The translations under genes and the position numbers were made by a program. The notes under the pieces were generated by a model. That model was not told the DNA's origin. It made no database searches and was given only the letters and a program-made list of their open reading frames with translations. From Rhizobium pisi (GTDB lineage: Bacteria; Pseudomonadota; Alphaproteobacteria; Rhizobiales; Rhizobiaceae), in NCBI RefSeq assembly GCF_003938655.1, contig NZ_RJJT01000002.1, positions 124,001 through 188,000 on the forward strand: DNA of 64,000 bases. The letters run 5' to 3'. Below are positions 53,304-62,620 of this stretch, piece after piece. Positions within the stretch are counted from its first letter, which is position 1, and each line of letters begins with the position of its first letter.

Positions 53304-54599
53304 ATCGCGAGGGTCAGCCGAACCAGGAGACGTCGGCCGCCGCGGAAGCTCAATTGTGATGGCCAGTCCGCCGCCGTCAGGCAAGGATGCATGCACCCGC
53401 CCGCCATGGCGCTCGACGGCCTGCCGGGTGATGGCGAGACCCAGGCCGTATCCGCCTCTCGGCACGGCCTCTTTCCCGCGTGAGAACGGCTGGAAGATGC
53501 GCTCGAGTTCGTCGCGCCTGACGCCCGGCCCCTGATCGGTGACGCAGATTTTGAGGCGCTCGGCCGCCGCCTCGCAAGACACGGATATGCCCGAATGTTC
53601 GGCCGTGTACTTGACGGCGTTGCGCACGACGTTTTCGAGCGCCCGGTAGATCAGCTCGCCTTCGACCTCGGCGCGGAAGGCGCCGTCGACGCTTGTTGTA
53701 ATCGAGACATCCCGCGTCTGGGCTTCGAATGCCGCGTCGCCGAGGATTTCGTTCAGCAGTTCGATGACATCCAGAGCCTGGGTTTTCAGCGGCAGGCCGG
53801 ATCCCGCGGTCAGCCTGGCGAGCGTCAGAACTTCGCCGACCAGCGCATCGAGCCGTTCGACCTCCCGGTCCATGCGATCCAGCATGGCGCCAAGCTTCGC
53901 CGGGCTCTGCCGGAGCACACCGACAGCGGCCTGCAGGCGGGACAAGGGCGAGCGCAATTCATGGGAGACGTCGTGGAACAGCCTCTGCTGCGCATTCTGA
54001 AGCTCCTGAAGCCGCGCGGCGGTGGAATCGAAGTCATGCGCAAGTGCGGTGACCTCGTCCCTGCGGCCGGCCATCTGGTCGCCGATACGAACGTCGAAGC
54101 GGCCATGGGCAAGCGCGCTCAGGCCATCGCGAAGGTGCACGACAGGGCGAATGAGGTATCCGGCGAGTGCGGCCGCAGCAACCGTGCTCGCAATGAAGAT
54201 CGAAAGCCAGGGCACCAGCAAAGCCAGGTTGTCCACGACGTTGAGAAGAAAGCTGCCTTGCGGCGTCACCGAAATCCGGTAGCAAGTTCCGTCCTTCAGG
54301 ATCGATTTCGTCTCTGCCGTGCTCTCGTCCGCGCACGCAAGCGACTCCGTGCTTTTCGAAAGCCTCAGGCCGAGCGGCACCGTCTCCTCGCTTGTGCGGA
54401 TGAAGCGCGCGGCGGCGTCCTCGCCATCCCTTGCAAGCACATTCGCCGTCAGCGTCAGAATGATCGCCCGCTCCTGGTATTCCCGATCGCGGCCGGGGGG
54501 CGGAATTTGAAAGAGGTTGACGATCGCGATGATGACAGCGAGCGTCGTTGCCAGCGTCAGCCAGATCGTCGCGAAGAACTTCCAGAAAAGCCTAGGCAT
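53295..54599 (-). CDS. Sensor histidine kinase (HAMP, CpxA/EnvZ-like)
   Basis: Inner-membrane kinase of 434 aa. Two membrane helices (about 10-30 and 130-152) enclose a periplasmic sensor region. A HAMP domain (about 152-205) precedes the HisKA H-box HDVSHELRSPLSRL (His near 229). The HATPase domain has NVVRNAVKYT, DQGPGVRRDEL and GGYGLGLAI. It is co-transcribed with the response regulator immediately upstream (2-bp gap) and presumably senses an envelope or drug signal for the RND pump. Confidence 0.93.
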   Translation of the reverse strand: MPRLFWKFFATIWLTLATTLAVIIAIVNLFQIPPPGRDREYQERAIILTLTANVLARDGEDAAARFIRTSEETVPLGLRLSKSTESLACADESTAETKSILKDGTCYRISVTPQGSFLLNVVDNLALLVPWLSIFIASTVAAAALAGYLIRPVVHLRDGLSALAHGRFDVRIGDQMAGRRDEVTALAHDFDSTAARLQELQNAQQRLFHDVSHELRSPLSRLQAAVGVLRQSPAKLGAMLDRMDREVERLDALVGEVLTLARLTAGSGLPLKTQALDVIELLNEILGDAAFEAQTRDVSITTSVDGAFRAEVEGELIYRALENVVRNAVKYTAEHSGISVSCEAAAERLKICVTDQGPGVRRDELERIFQPFSRGKEAVPRGGYGLGLAITRQAVERHGGRVHASLPDGGGLAITIELPRRPTSPGSADPRDFT

Positions 54600-54601
54600 G
54601 G

Positions 54602-55288
54602 TCAGTCCACGAGAAGTTGATAGCCCTGGCCGCGAACGGACTGGATCCAGGATTGCCCGTCCTCCCTCTGGCCGAGCTTCTGGCGAACGCTGCTGATATG
54701 GACGTCGATACGGCGATCGAACGGGGTCAGCGGCTTACCGAAGGCGCGCTTCGAAATCTCCTGCTTCGACACAAGCTGGCCGGCGCTGCGGGCAAGCACC
54801 TCGAGCAGGCTGAACTCGGTGCCGGTCAGGTCAAGGCTTTCTCCGCGCCATTCGGCGATCCTGCTGCCCGGGTGGATCACGAGCTGTCCCGCCCTTACGG
54901 TATCGGTGGACGCGCCGGTCGCCGGCTGACCGGCGCGGCGCAGGATGGCGCGCAGCCTCGCAGCCAGTTCGCCCGGCGAACACGGCTTCGGCACATAGTC
55001 GTCGGCGCCGAGATTGAGACCCGATATCCTGTCCACGTCATCGCCCCTTGCGGTCAGCATCAGCACGGGAACCTGGCTGAGCTTCCGGATCCTCTGCAGG
55101 ACTTCGATCCCGTTCATCCGGGGCATCATGATGTCGAGCACGATAATATCGACCGTATTGCCGGCGGCAGCCGCAATGGCGGCGCGGCCGTCCGTATCCG
55201 TTACGACGTCATATCCTTCTTCGACCAGATATTCCTGCAGAAGCGTCGTCAGCTCGGCATCGTCGTCGATGAGGAGAACCTTGTTCAT
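54602..55288 (-). CDS. OmpR-family response regulator (CpxR-like)
   Basis: A 228-aa regulator. The receiver domain has acidic pocket IDDD (7-10), phospho-acceptor Asp52 in VLDIMMPRMNG and Lys101 in DDYVPKPCSPGEL; a winged-helix output domain (about 130-228) ends with RTRGQGYQL-like VRGQGYQLLVD. It is divergent from the RND operon. The array at 55351-55386 lies between the two and is the likely binding site for control of both directions. Confidence 0.94.
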   Translation of the reverse strand: MNKVLLIDDDAELTTLLQEYLVEEGYDVVTDTDGRAAIAAAAGNTVDIIVLDIMMPRMNGIEVLQRIRKLSQVPVLMLTARGDDVDRISGLNLGADDYVPKPCSPGELAARLRAILRRAGQPATGASTDTVRAGQLVIHPGSRIAEWRGESLDLTGTEFSLLEVLARSAGQLVSKQEISKRAFGKPLTPFDRRIDVHISSVRQKLGQREDGQSWIQSVRGQGYQLLVD

Positions 55289-55350
55289 TCACTTCGTCCG
55301 TCATTAATCCCGTCAAGCCATACAGCACAAACACCGTCGTGGGAGCGAGT

Positions 55351-55386
55351 TTTACCTAACTTAACACTCACTTGACCGCACTTAAC
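55351..55386. promoter_or_regulatory. Four-half-site operator array between regulator and RND operon
   Basis: Read on the minus strand: GTTAA (55386-55382), GTCAA (55376-55372), GTTAA (55365-55361), GTAAA (55355-55351), with spacers N5, N6, N5, exactly as at 53268-53303. The last 15 bases differ from that site by one base. It lies 63-98 bp upstream of the regulator start and 108-143 bp upstream of the adaptor start. Confidence 0.65.
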
Positions 55387-55493
55387 GTTCGTTCCGTTAC
55401 TTATCCTGCCATGACATAGACGCGCGCCGAGGCGGTTGCCGCGCATGAGCAACAATCATCCGTCGAGTTGGCGCGGATCGGTCAAAGGCAGCG

Positions 55494-56594
55494 ATGTCTT
55501 TGACCACAAGGAGTGCATCGTTGAGAAAACCGTCTGGAATATTCGCCACCGCCGTTGTTGCCGCGGCGCTTTTGTTTCCGCTGCGCAGTGCTGCGGCGGA
55601 TCAAGCCGCTGCGCCGGCCCTCACCGTGTCGCTGGTGACGCCGGCTGAGCGGGACTGGCCGGAAACCGTTCCCGCAAGCGGCTGGCTGAAGCCCTGGCAG
55701 GAAGCCATTATCGCTTCCGAGACGAGTGGCCTGCGCATAACCGAAATCGTGGCCGATGTCGGCTCCGTGGTCAAGAAAGGGCAGACCCTGGTCCGACTGT
55801 CGCAGGACAGCGTACGGGCCGACCTTCGCAAGCAGGAGGCGGCCATCGCGACCGCCAATGCGACACTCGCAAAGGCGAAGGCCAATGCGGATCGGGCACG
55901 CCAGCTTCAGCCCTCGGGCGCCCTCTCGGATGAGAAGATCGTCGAATATTTCGCCGACGAACAGACGGCGACAGCAAGTCTTACCTCTGAAAAGGCGGCA
56001 CTCGACAGCCAGAAGATCAAGCTCGACCAGACGACGGTCACGGCCGTCGACGACGGTCTGATCACCTCGCGCTCGGCCGAGCTCGGCGCGGTCGTCTCCT
56101 CCGGCACCGAGCTGTTTCGTATGGTCCGCCAGCAGCGGGTCGAATGGCAGGCGGAGGTTTCCGCCCGCTACCTCTCGCGCATCTCGGAAGGATTGAGCGT
56201 CGACATCGACGGGCCGGACGGGCGCCGCATTCAGGGCAAGGTGAGGCTCGTCGGACCTTCGGTCGACACCAATACGAGCCGAGCGATCGTCTATGTCGCG
56301 CTTCCCCAGGACGTTCACCCGCGCACCGGCCTTTACGTGACCGGCACGATCGAACTCAGGACCACGCCGGCGCTGACGGTTCCGGAGACGGCGATCGTGT
56401 TCCGCGACGGGATCAACTACGTCTTTGCGGCCGACGAGGACAAGCGGGTAAGACGGGTGCGGGTGGAGACCGGCCGCCGCAACGACGGCGAGGTCGAAAT
56501 CGTCTCGGGCATCGATAAGTCGGCGCGCGTGGTGACGTCGGGCGGAGCATTTCTGTCGGACAACGATCTCGTGAAGATTGCGGGAGAAGGCTGA
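55494..56594 (+). CDS. RND efflux periplasmic adaptor (membrane fusion protein)
   Basis: Periplasmic adaptor of 366 aa. The signal peptide ends near RSAAA (about residue 34). The lipoyl halves (ASETSGLRITEIVADVGSVV and TAVDDGLITSRSAELGAVVS) flank an alpha-hairpin (about 100-165), then come a beta-barrel (about 210-280) and a membrane-proximal domain. Two starts are credible: ATG 55494 with AAAGG, and TTG 55521 with perfect AAGGAG spacing, which would shorten the n-region. It overlaps the RND permease start by one base. Confidence 0.9.
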   Translation: MSLTTRSASLRKPSGIFATAVVAAALLFPLRSAAADQAAAPALTVSLVTPAERDWPETVPASGWLKPWQEAIIASETSGLRITEIVADVGSVVKKGQTLVRLSQDSVRADLRKQEAAIATANATLAKAKANADRARQLQPSGALSDEKIVEYFADEQTATASLTSEKAALDSQKIKLDQTTVTAVDDGLITSRSAELGAVVSSGTELFRMVRQQRVEWQAEVSARYLSRISEGLSVDIDGPDGRRIQGKVRLVGPSVDTNTSRAIVYVALPQDVHPRTGLYVTGTIELRTTPALTVPETAIVFRDGINYVFAADEDKRVRRVRVETGRRNDGEVEIVSGIDKSARVVTSGGAFLSDNDLVKIAGEG

Positions 56595-59500
56595 TGAACT
56601 TTTCCGCATTTTCGATCCGCAATCCCGTCCCGGCGATCCTGCTCTTTGCGATGCTTGCCGTCGGCGGTTTGCTGGCGTTCAAACACCTGTCGATCCAGAA
56701 TTTTCCCGATATGGACCTCCCGACCATCAAAGTGACCGCGACGCTCGACGGCGCCGCGCCGTCGCAGCTGGAGACGGAGGTCGCCCGCACGATCGAGGAC
56801 AATCTTGCTTCGCTCAGCTATCTCGATCACATCACCACGACGATCACCGACGGCACGGTGTCGATCAGCGTCTCCTTCAAACTGGAGAAGGACAGCGAAA
56901 CCGCCTTGAACGAAGTCCGCAATGCCGTGGACAGCGCCAAGGCCGATCTGCCGGCGCAGATGCAGACGCCTGGAGTCACCAAGGTTACCGTGCAGAATTC
57001 GGCGCTGGTCACCTATGCCGTCCAGTCTTCCACCCTCAATGAAACCGAGCTCTCCTGGTTCGTCGACAACGATCTGACGAAGGCGCTTCTGTCGGTGCCG
57101 GGCGTCGGACAGGTCAACCGCATCGGCGGTGTCGACCGCGAGGTCCACGTCGATCTCGATCCGACGACGATGGCCGCATTCGGCGTCACGGCGACCACTG
57201 TGTCGGCGCAATTGAAGTCGGTTCAGGCCGATACGTCGGGCGGCCTCGGAGAAATCGGTGGCACGCGCCAGACATTGCGCACGCTCGGCGCGGTTGCCTC
57301 GGTCGATGCCCTGAAGGAACTGCGAATTCCCCTCGCAAACGGGCAGCAGGTTCGCCTCGACGACGTCGCATCCGTCACCGACAGCTTCGCGGAGCGGTCT
57401 TCGATGGCCTATCTCGACGGCAAACCGGTGATCGCGGTCGAAATCAAGCGCTCGAACGGGTTTTCGGACAGCGGCGTTGCGGCCGATGTCGATACGGCGA
57501 TGAAACAGTTCGCAGCCAAGCATTCCAACGTGCAAATCGAGGAAGCCTACAGCACGATCGGGCCGATTATCGACAACTACGATGGCTCGATGCACATGCT
57601 ATACGAAGGGGCGATCCTGGCGATCGTCGTCGTCTGGCTCTTCCTTCGGGATTGGCGTGCGACGATCCTGTCGGCGGTGGCGCTGCCATTGTCTGTCATA
57701 CCGACCTTCCTTGTCATGTATCTGGCCGGTTTCAGCCTGAATATCGTTACCCTGCTCGCGCTGTCGCTCGTCGTCGGCATCCTCGTTGACGACGCCATCG
57801 TGGAAGTCGAGAACATCGCCCGCCACCTGCAGATGGGCAAACGGCCGATCGACGCCGCTCTGGAGGCGGCCGACGAGATCGGACTGGCCGTCATCGCAAC
57901 CACCTTCACGCTCGTCGCCGTCTTCCTGCCGACGGCCTTCATGAGCGGCATACCGGGACTGATATTCCGCCAGTTCGGTATTACCGCCGCCGTTGCCGTC
58001 CTCGTCTCGCTCGTCGTCGCACGGCTGCTGACGCCGATGATGGCAGCCTATTTCATGAAGGCCCATCCGAAAGAGGAAAAGGACGGCCGCATCATGCGCG
58101 CCTATATGGCAATCGTGAAAGCCGCCATGAACCACAGGAAGACCGCGGTGGCCGTGACCGCCGTCGTCGTCGCGCTTTCGCTCGCCACCATCCCGCTCCT
58201 GAAATCCGGCTTCCTGCCCGCTTCCGACGACGCGCGAGCCCAGATCACGCTCACCATGCAGCCGGGCGCCACCATCGAGCAGACGGATGCCGCGACCAGG
58301 CAGGCCGCCGATATCGTCGGCAAGCTCCAGGACGTGACGCATGTCTTTTCCGCGGTCGGTTCCGCATCCCAGGGCGGCGGCCCCGACTCGAGCACGACGA
58401 GCAGCGTCGGATCCGCGACGATCGTCGCCGTGCTGTCGCCTATCGGCGAGCGCGACCGCAAGCAATCGGAAATCGAAAACGACATCCGGCAGGCTCTCTC
58501 GGTTCTATCAGGCGTGCGGGTCGCGGTCGGCGGCGGCGGCAACGGTACGAAGCTGGAGATCACCCTTGCCAGCGACGACGCCAACGCACTCGACAGCGCC
58601 AGCACGGCGCTCGAAGAACAGCTCCGCACGGTGCAGGGTATCGGCGCGGTGACGTCGACCGCGGCCAGGCAGGCGCCGGAGATCCAGATCACGCCCGACT
58701 TCGCGCGCGCAGCGGCGCTCGGAGTGACGTCGAGCGCCATCGCCGAGGTAGTGCGCGTGGCAACGAATGGGGAATATTCCGCCGATCTTCCAAAGCTCAA
58801 CCTGCCGCAACGCCAGGTCCCGATCGTCGTCCGCTTCAGCCCCGAGACACGCACGAAGCTCGACGACATCAAGAACATGCGGGTTGTGGGAACGAACGGC
58901 AATGTCGATCTCGGGTCGATCGCCGATATCCGGATCGGCGGCAGCCCCTCCGAGATCGACCGCATCGATCGGATGCGCAACGTCACCGTGTCGGTTGAAC
59001 TCAACGGCCGCATCCTGGGCGACGTCAACCGCGAAGCGCAGGCGCTGCCGGCGCTCCGGCATCTGCCGTCGGGCGTCACACTTGTCGAACAGGGCGAACT
59101 TCAGCGCAGTTCGGAACTGTTCCAGAGCTTTGGCCTGGCGATGGCGATCGGGGTGTTCTGCATCTATGCGATCCTCGTCCTGCTCTTCCACGACTTCCTG
59201 CAGCCGTTCACGCTTCTGATGGCTCTGCCGCTCTCGCTCGGTGGCGCACTGCTGCCGCTGGTGTTGACCGGAACCAGCTTCTCAATGTCGGCCGTCATCG
59301 GGCTGCTTATGCTCATGGGCGTGGTGACGAAGAACTCGATTCTTCTCATCGAATACGCGATCATGTCACGCCACCAGGGCATGCCTCGGTTCGATGCCCT
59401 GGTGGATGCCTGCCACAAGCGCGCGCGACCGATCATCATGACGACCATCGCCATGGCATCCGGCATGCTGCCGGTCGCCCTCAGCCTGACCGGCGGCGAT

Positions 59501-59740
59501 TCCAGCTTCCGGCAGCCGATGGCGATCGTGGTGATCGGCGGCGTGATGATGTCGACGCTGCTCAGCCTCATCGTCATCCCTGTCATCTTCACCTTTGTCG
59601 ACGACCTCAACGAGACGCTCAAGCGCCTTGTGCGCCCGACCGGGCCTGATACCGCCGACTCGGAACCGCAGGCATCCAACGATCGCGCGGCGATCACTTT
59701 CAAGCCCGAACTTTCGAAGCGAGGGCAAGGTCAGAGATGA
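56594..59740 (+). CDS. RND efflux permease (HAE1-like)
   Basis: Proton-driven inner-membrane transporter, 1048 aa with 12 helices. It begins NFSAFSIRNPVPAILLFAML, has two large periplasmic loops (about 40-335 and 555-870), and the helix-4 relay acids in GILVDDAIVEVEN near 395-408. The GLLMLMGVVTKNSILLIEYA segment near 905-925 is the helix-10 counterpart with its Lys. It forms a tripartite pump with the adaptor and probably the NodT-type channel; substrates unknown. A hairpin without T-tract lies 120 bp after its stop. Confidence 0.95.
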   Translation: MNFSAFSIRNPVPAILLFAMLAVGGLLAFKHLSIQNFPDMDLPTIKVTATLDGAAPSQLETEVARTIEDNLASLSYLDHITTTITDGTVSISVSFKLEKDSETALNEVRNAVDSAKADLPAQMQTPGVTKVTVQNSALVTYAVQSSTLNETELSWFVDNDLTKALLSVPGVGQVNRIGGVDREVHVDLDPTTMAAFGVTATTVSAQLKSVQADTSGGLGEIGGTRQTLRTLGAVASVDALKELRIPLANGQQVRLDDVASVTDSFAERSSMAYLDGKPVIAVEIKRSNGFSDSGVAADVDTAMKQFAAKHSNVQIEEAYSTIGPIIDNYDGSMHMLYEGAILAIVVVWLFLRDWRATILSAVALPLSVIPTFLVMYLAGFSLNIVTLLALSLVVGILVDDAIVEVENIARHLQMGKRPIDAALEAADEIGLAVIATTFTLVAVFLPTAFMSGIPGLIFRQFGITAAVAVLVSLVVARLLTPMMAAYFMKAHPKEEKDGRIMRAYMAIVKAAMNHRKTAVAVTAVVVALSLATIPLLKSGFLPASDDARAQITLTMQPGATIEQTDAATRQAADIVGKLQDVTHVFSAVGSASQGGGPDSSTTSSVGSATIVAVLSPIGERDRKQSEIENDIRQALSVLSGVRVAVGGGGNGTKLEITLASDDANALDSASTALEEQLRTVQGIGAVTSTAARQAPEIQITPDFARAAALGVTSSAIAEVVRVATNGEYSADLPKLNLPQRQVPIVVRFSPETRTKLDDIKNMRVVGTNGNVDLGSIADIRIGGSPSEIDRIDRMRNVTVSVELNGRILGDVNREAQALPALRHLPSGVTLVEQGELQRSSELFQSFGLAMAIGVFCIYAILVLLFHDFLQPFTLLMALPLSLGGALLPLVLTGTSFSMSAVIGLLMLMGVVTKNSILLIEYAIMSRHQGMPRFDALVDACHKRARPIIMTTIAMASGMLPVALSLTGGDSSFRQPMAIVVIGGVMMSTLLSLIVIPVIFTFVDDLNETLKRLVRPTGPDTADSEPQASNDRAAITFKPELSKRGQGQR

Positions 59741-59859
59741 CTGCCCTCGCCGGGTTATTGGCCAGAAGGTCCCGCGCCCGGCACGCGACGCCTGGCGATC
59801 GTCAACCTCTTCGGTCGAGTTCCTCTCCCCCGGAACAAGGCCGCGGGACGTATTCCCCC

Positions 59860-59881
59860 GCAGGCGGCGTCAGCCGCCTGC
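59860..59881. terminator. Hairpin between convergent genes
   Basis: GCAGGCGGC (59860-59868) and GCCGCCTGC (59873-59881) form a perfect 9-bp stem with a 4-base loop. It lies between the RND permease and the convergent RraA-family gene. No T-tract follows on either side, so it is a candidate bidirectional 3' structure rather than a proven intrinsic terminator. Confidence 0.5.
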
Positions 59882-59974
59882 GCGTCCTGCTGTCTGAGAT
59901 AGTCCGGTTTTCGTAATCGACCGACACGTCGCCGACGAATTGAAGACAACCGCCATCCTTGGGAATCAGCAGGT

Positions 59975-60694
59975 TTAGCGGCCATGCTTGGCACGCCAGG
60001 CGGCGAAATCCTCGAGGTTGTGGGGCTGCGTCGCCGGATAGAGGCCGATGATCGATTGGCCGGCCAGCACCCGTTCTGTGACGAAATCCTCGTAGGCCGT
60101 CATTTCCACGGCTTCGTCGGCAATCTCGTCGGCGAGTTCGGCCGGAATGACGATCACGGCTTCATCGTCGCCCACCATGATATCGCCGGGCCACACCGCC
60201 ACATCGCCGCAGCCGATCGGCACATTGATGTCCAGCGCCTGATGCAGCGTCAGATTAGTCGGTGACGACGGGCGGTTGTGATAGGCGGGGATCGCCAGCC
60301 CGGCAATTTCGGGACTGTCGCGAAACCCGCCGTCGGTGACGACGCCGGCGACACCTCGCACCATCAGCCGCGTCACCAGAATGGAGCCGGCGGATGCGGC
60401 GCGCGGATTTTTGCGGCTGTCCATCACCAGCACGGCCCCGGGCGGGCAGCTTTCGACGCAAGCGCGCTGCGGATGCTCGGGATTGCGGAAAACCTCGAGC
60501 TTGTTCAGGTCTTCGCGCGCCGGAATGTAGCGCAGCGTATAGGCCGGGCCGACCATGTTCCGACCTTTCCCGGCGACAGGCTGCACATCCTGAATGGTCT
60601 GGTTGCGCAGGCCGCGCTTGAACAGCGCCGTGCTGATGGTGGCGACGCTGACCCGCATCAGCTTTTCGCGCGTGCCGTCCGAAAGTGTCGTCAT
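59975..60694 (-). CDS. RraA-family protein (HMG/oxaloacetate aldolase-like)
   Basis: A 239-aa protein of the RraA/aldolase-II fold. GVAGVVTDGGFRDSPEI near 120-136 contains the family's conserved Gly/Asp-Gly region and Arg, and DIMVGDDEAVIVIP near 185-200 is typical. Family members act as 4-hydroxy-4-methyl-2-oxoglutarate or oxaloacetate-decarboxylating aldolases, or as RNase E inhibitors. Following an L-arabinonate dehydratase by 14 bp, a role on a 2-keto-3-deoxy acid is plausible here. The ATG at 60694 is preceded by AGGAGG; the longer frame start is chance. Confidence 0.85.
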   Translation of the reverse strand: MTTLSDGTREKLMRVSVATISTALFKRGLRNQTIQDVQPVAGKGRNMVGPAYTLRYIPAREDLNKLEVFRNPEHPQRACVESCPPGAVLVMDSRKNPRAASAGSILVTRLMVRGVAGVVTDGGFRDSPEIAGLAIPAYHNRPSSPTNLTLHQALDINVPIGCGDVAVWPGDIMVGDDEAVIVIPAELADEIADEAVEMTAYEDFVTERVLAGQSIIGLYPATQPHNLEDFAAWRAKHGR

Positions 60695-60708
60695 CCCTGC
60701 ATGTCCTC

Positions 60709-62451
60709 CTAGAAAATATCGGGTTCTCCCGCTGCCGGACCGAATTCGGGCAGCAGGTAGTCGAAATCGCAGCCCTTGTCGGCCTGGCTGACATGGGCGG
60801 CATACATCCAGCCATATCCGCGACCGAACCGATCGACGGGCTTCATCCAGGCGGCACGACGCCGGGCCAATTCCCCCTCGTCGATCAGCATGTCCAGCCG
60901 GCGGTTGGGAATATCGATGCTGATCGTGTCGCCGTTGCGCAGCAAGGCGAGCGGGCCGCCGACATGGGCCTCCGGCGCCACATGCAGAACGCAAGCGCCG
61001 TAGCTGGTGCCGCTCATGCGCGCATCCGAGAGCCGCAGCATATCGCGATAGCCCTGCTTCAGCAGCGCCTTCGGCATCGGCAGCATGCCCCATTCCGGCA
61101 TGCCGGGACCGCCGAGCGGCCCGGCATTGCGCAGCACCATCACGTGATCGGGCGTCACATCAAGCGTTTCGTCCTCGACGGCCGCCTTCATTTGAGGGTA
61201 GCTGTCGAAAACCAGAGCGGGGCCTTGATGGACATGGAAGCGCGGGTCGCAGGCCGCTGGTTTGATCACCGCGCCACCGGGCGCCAGATTGCCCTTGAGC
61301 ACGGCAAGCGATCCCTCCGAATAGATCGGGTTGGAAAGCGGCCGGATCACATCGTCGTTGTAGACTTTCGCGCCGGCCAGCGCCGCGCCCAGGGTTTCGC
61401 CCGAAACCGTCATCGCGCCAAGATCCAGCCGCTCGCGAAGCTGCGACATCAGTGCCAGCAGACCGCCCGCATAGTAAAAGTCTTCCATCAGATAGGTGTT
61501 TCCGGAAGGGCGGATATTGGCGATGACAGGCGTGGTGCGGCCGAGCGCGTCGAGATCGTCGAGCGTCAGCGCGACCCCTGCCCTGCGCGCCATCGCCAGG
61601 AGATGGATGACCGCGTTGGTCGAACAGCCGGTCGCCATCGCGACAGTCGCCGCATTGCGCACGGCCGCCGGCGTCACGATCCGGTCCGGCGTCAGATCTT
61701 CCCAGACCATTTCCACGATCCGCCGGCCTGAATGGGCCGACATGCGGATATGATTGGCATCAGGCGCCGGTATGGATGAGACACCGGTCAGCGTCAGGCC
61801 CATCGCGTCGGCGATCGCGGTCATCGTCGAGGCGGTGCCCATCGTCATGCAATGGCCGTAGGAGCGGGCAATGCCGGCCTCGATGCCGGCCCATTCTTTG
61901 TCCGATATCGTTCCGGCCCGCCGCTCATCCCAATATTTCCAGGCGTCCGATCCCGATCCGAGCTGCTGGCCGGCATAATTGCCGCGCAGCATCGGCCCCG
62001 CCGGCAGGTAGATCATCGGCATCCCGGCGCTGAGTGCGCCCATGATCAGGCCCGGCGTGGTCTTGTCGCATCCGCCCATCAGCACCACGCCGTCAACGGG
62101 GTGGGCGCGGATCTGTTCTTCGGTCTCCATCGCCAGAAGGTTGCGGTAGAGCATGGTCGTCGGCTTCATGAAGTTCTCTGAAAGCGCCAGCGCCGGCATT
62201 TCCACCGGAAAGCCGCCGGCCTGCAGCACCCCGCGCTTCACGTCTTCGACGCGATGCTTGAAATGGGCGTGGCAAGGATTGAGATCCGACCAGGTGGACA
62301 GGATGCCGATCAGCGGCTTGCCGGCCCAATCGCCGGCGTCGTAACCCATCTGCATCAGGCGCGAGCGGTGGCCGAAGCCGCGCAGATCTTCGGATGCGAA
62401 CCAGCGGGCCGACCGCAGCTCACCTGGTGTCTTGACCGCTTTCACAGACAT
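60709..62451 (-). CDS. L-arabinonate dehydratase (IlvD/Edd family)
   Basis: [2Fe-2S] dehydratase of 580 aa making 2-keto-3-deoxy-L-arabinonate in the oxidative L-arabinose route. Cluster ligands are Cys60 (SDLNPCH), Cys128 (GGCDKTTPG) and Cys201 (GHCMTMGTAS). The length and sequence agree closely, by memory, with the structurally characterised R. leguminosarum enzyme, whose ligand Cys lie one position earlier. The C-terminal SDARMSGTSYG motif holds the catalytic Ser. It is followed by an RraA-type gene and preceded by an enolase-superfamily gene in the same direction. Confidence 0.92.
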   Translation of the reverse strand: MSVKAVKTPGELRSARWFASEDLRGFGHRSRLMQMGYDAGDWAGKPLIGILSTWSDLNPCHAHFKHRVEDVKRGVLQAGGFPVEMPALALSENFMKPTTMLYRNLLAMETEEQIRAHPVDGVVLMGGCDKTTPGLIMGALSAGMPMIYLPAGPMLRGNYAGQQLGSGSDAWKYWDERRAGTISDKEWAGIEAGIARSYGHCMTMGTASTMTAIADAMGLTLTGVSSIPAPDANHIRMSAHSGRRIVEMVWEDLTPDRIVTPAAVRNAATVAMATGCSTNAVIHLLAMARRAGVALTLDDLDALGRTTPVIANIRPSGNTYLMEDFYYAGGLLALMSQLRERLDLGAMTVSGETLGAALAGAKVYNDDVIRPLSNPIYSEGSLAVLKGNLAPGGAVIKPAACDPRFHVHQGPALVFDSYPQMKAAVEDETLDVTPDHVMVLRNAGPLGGPGMPEWGMLPMPKALLKQGYRDMLRLSDARMSGTSYGACVLHVAPEAHVGGPLALLRNGDTISIDIPNRRLDMLIDEGELARRRAAWMKPVDRFGRGYGWMYAAHVSQADKGCDFDYLLPEFGPAAGEPDIF

Positions 62452-62474
62452 GCCGACATGCCTCCATTCCTATA

Positions 62475-62490
62475 CAATATGCAACTATTG
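62475..62490. promoter_or_regulatory. Short inverted repeat upstream of the arabinonate dehydratase gene
   Basis: CAATA (62475-62479) and TATTG (62486-62490) form a symmetric pair with a 6-base spacer, 24-39 bp before the start at 62451. Position and symmetry suit an operator of a sugar-acid regulator; no regulator gene is adjacent. Confidence 0.3.
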
Positions 62491-62620
62491 ACACGACGCG
62501 AAGCGTCCGAAGCCGGAAAGATATAGGTGCTCATCAATTCCTCAAGCCTGCCCCGCCCGCCGCAGGGACCGGAGAGTCCATGCATTGCAGCGCTCGACCC
62601 ATGCCAACCACTCTTGGACA

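Noticed and set aside
59860..59881. GC-rich hairpin taken as a possible CRISPR or attachment site
   Set aside because: Single copy, no repeats or integrase nearby; best read as a convergent-gene hairpin.
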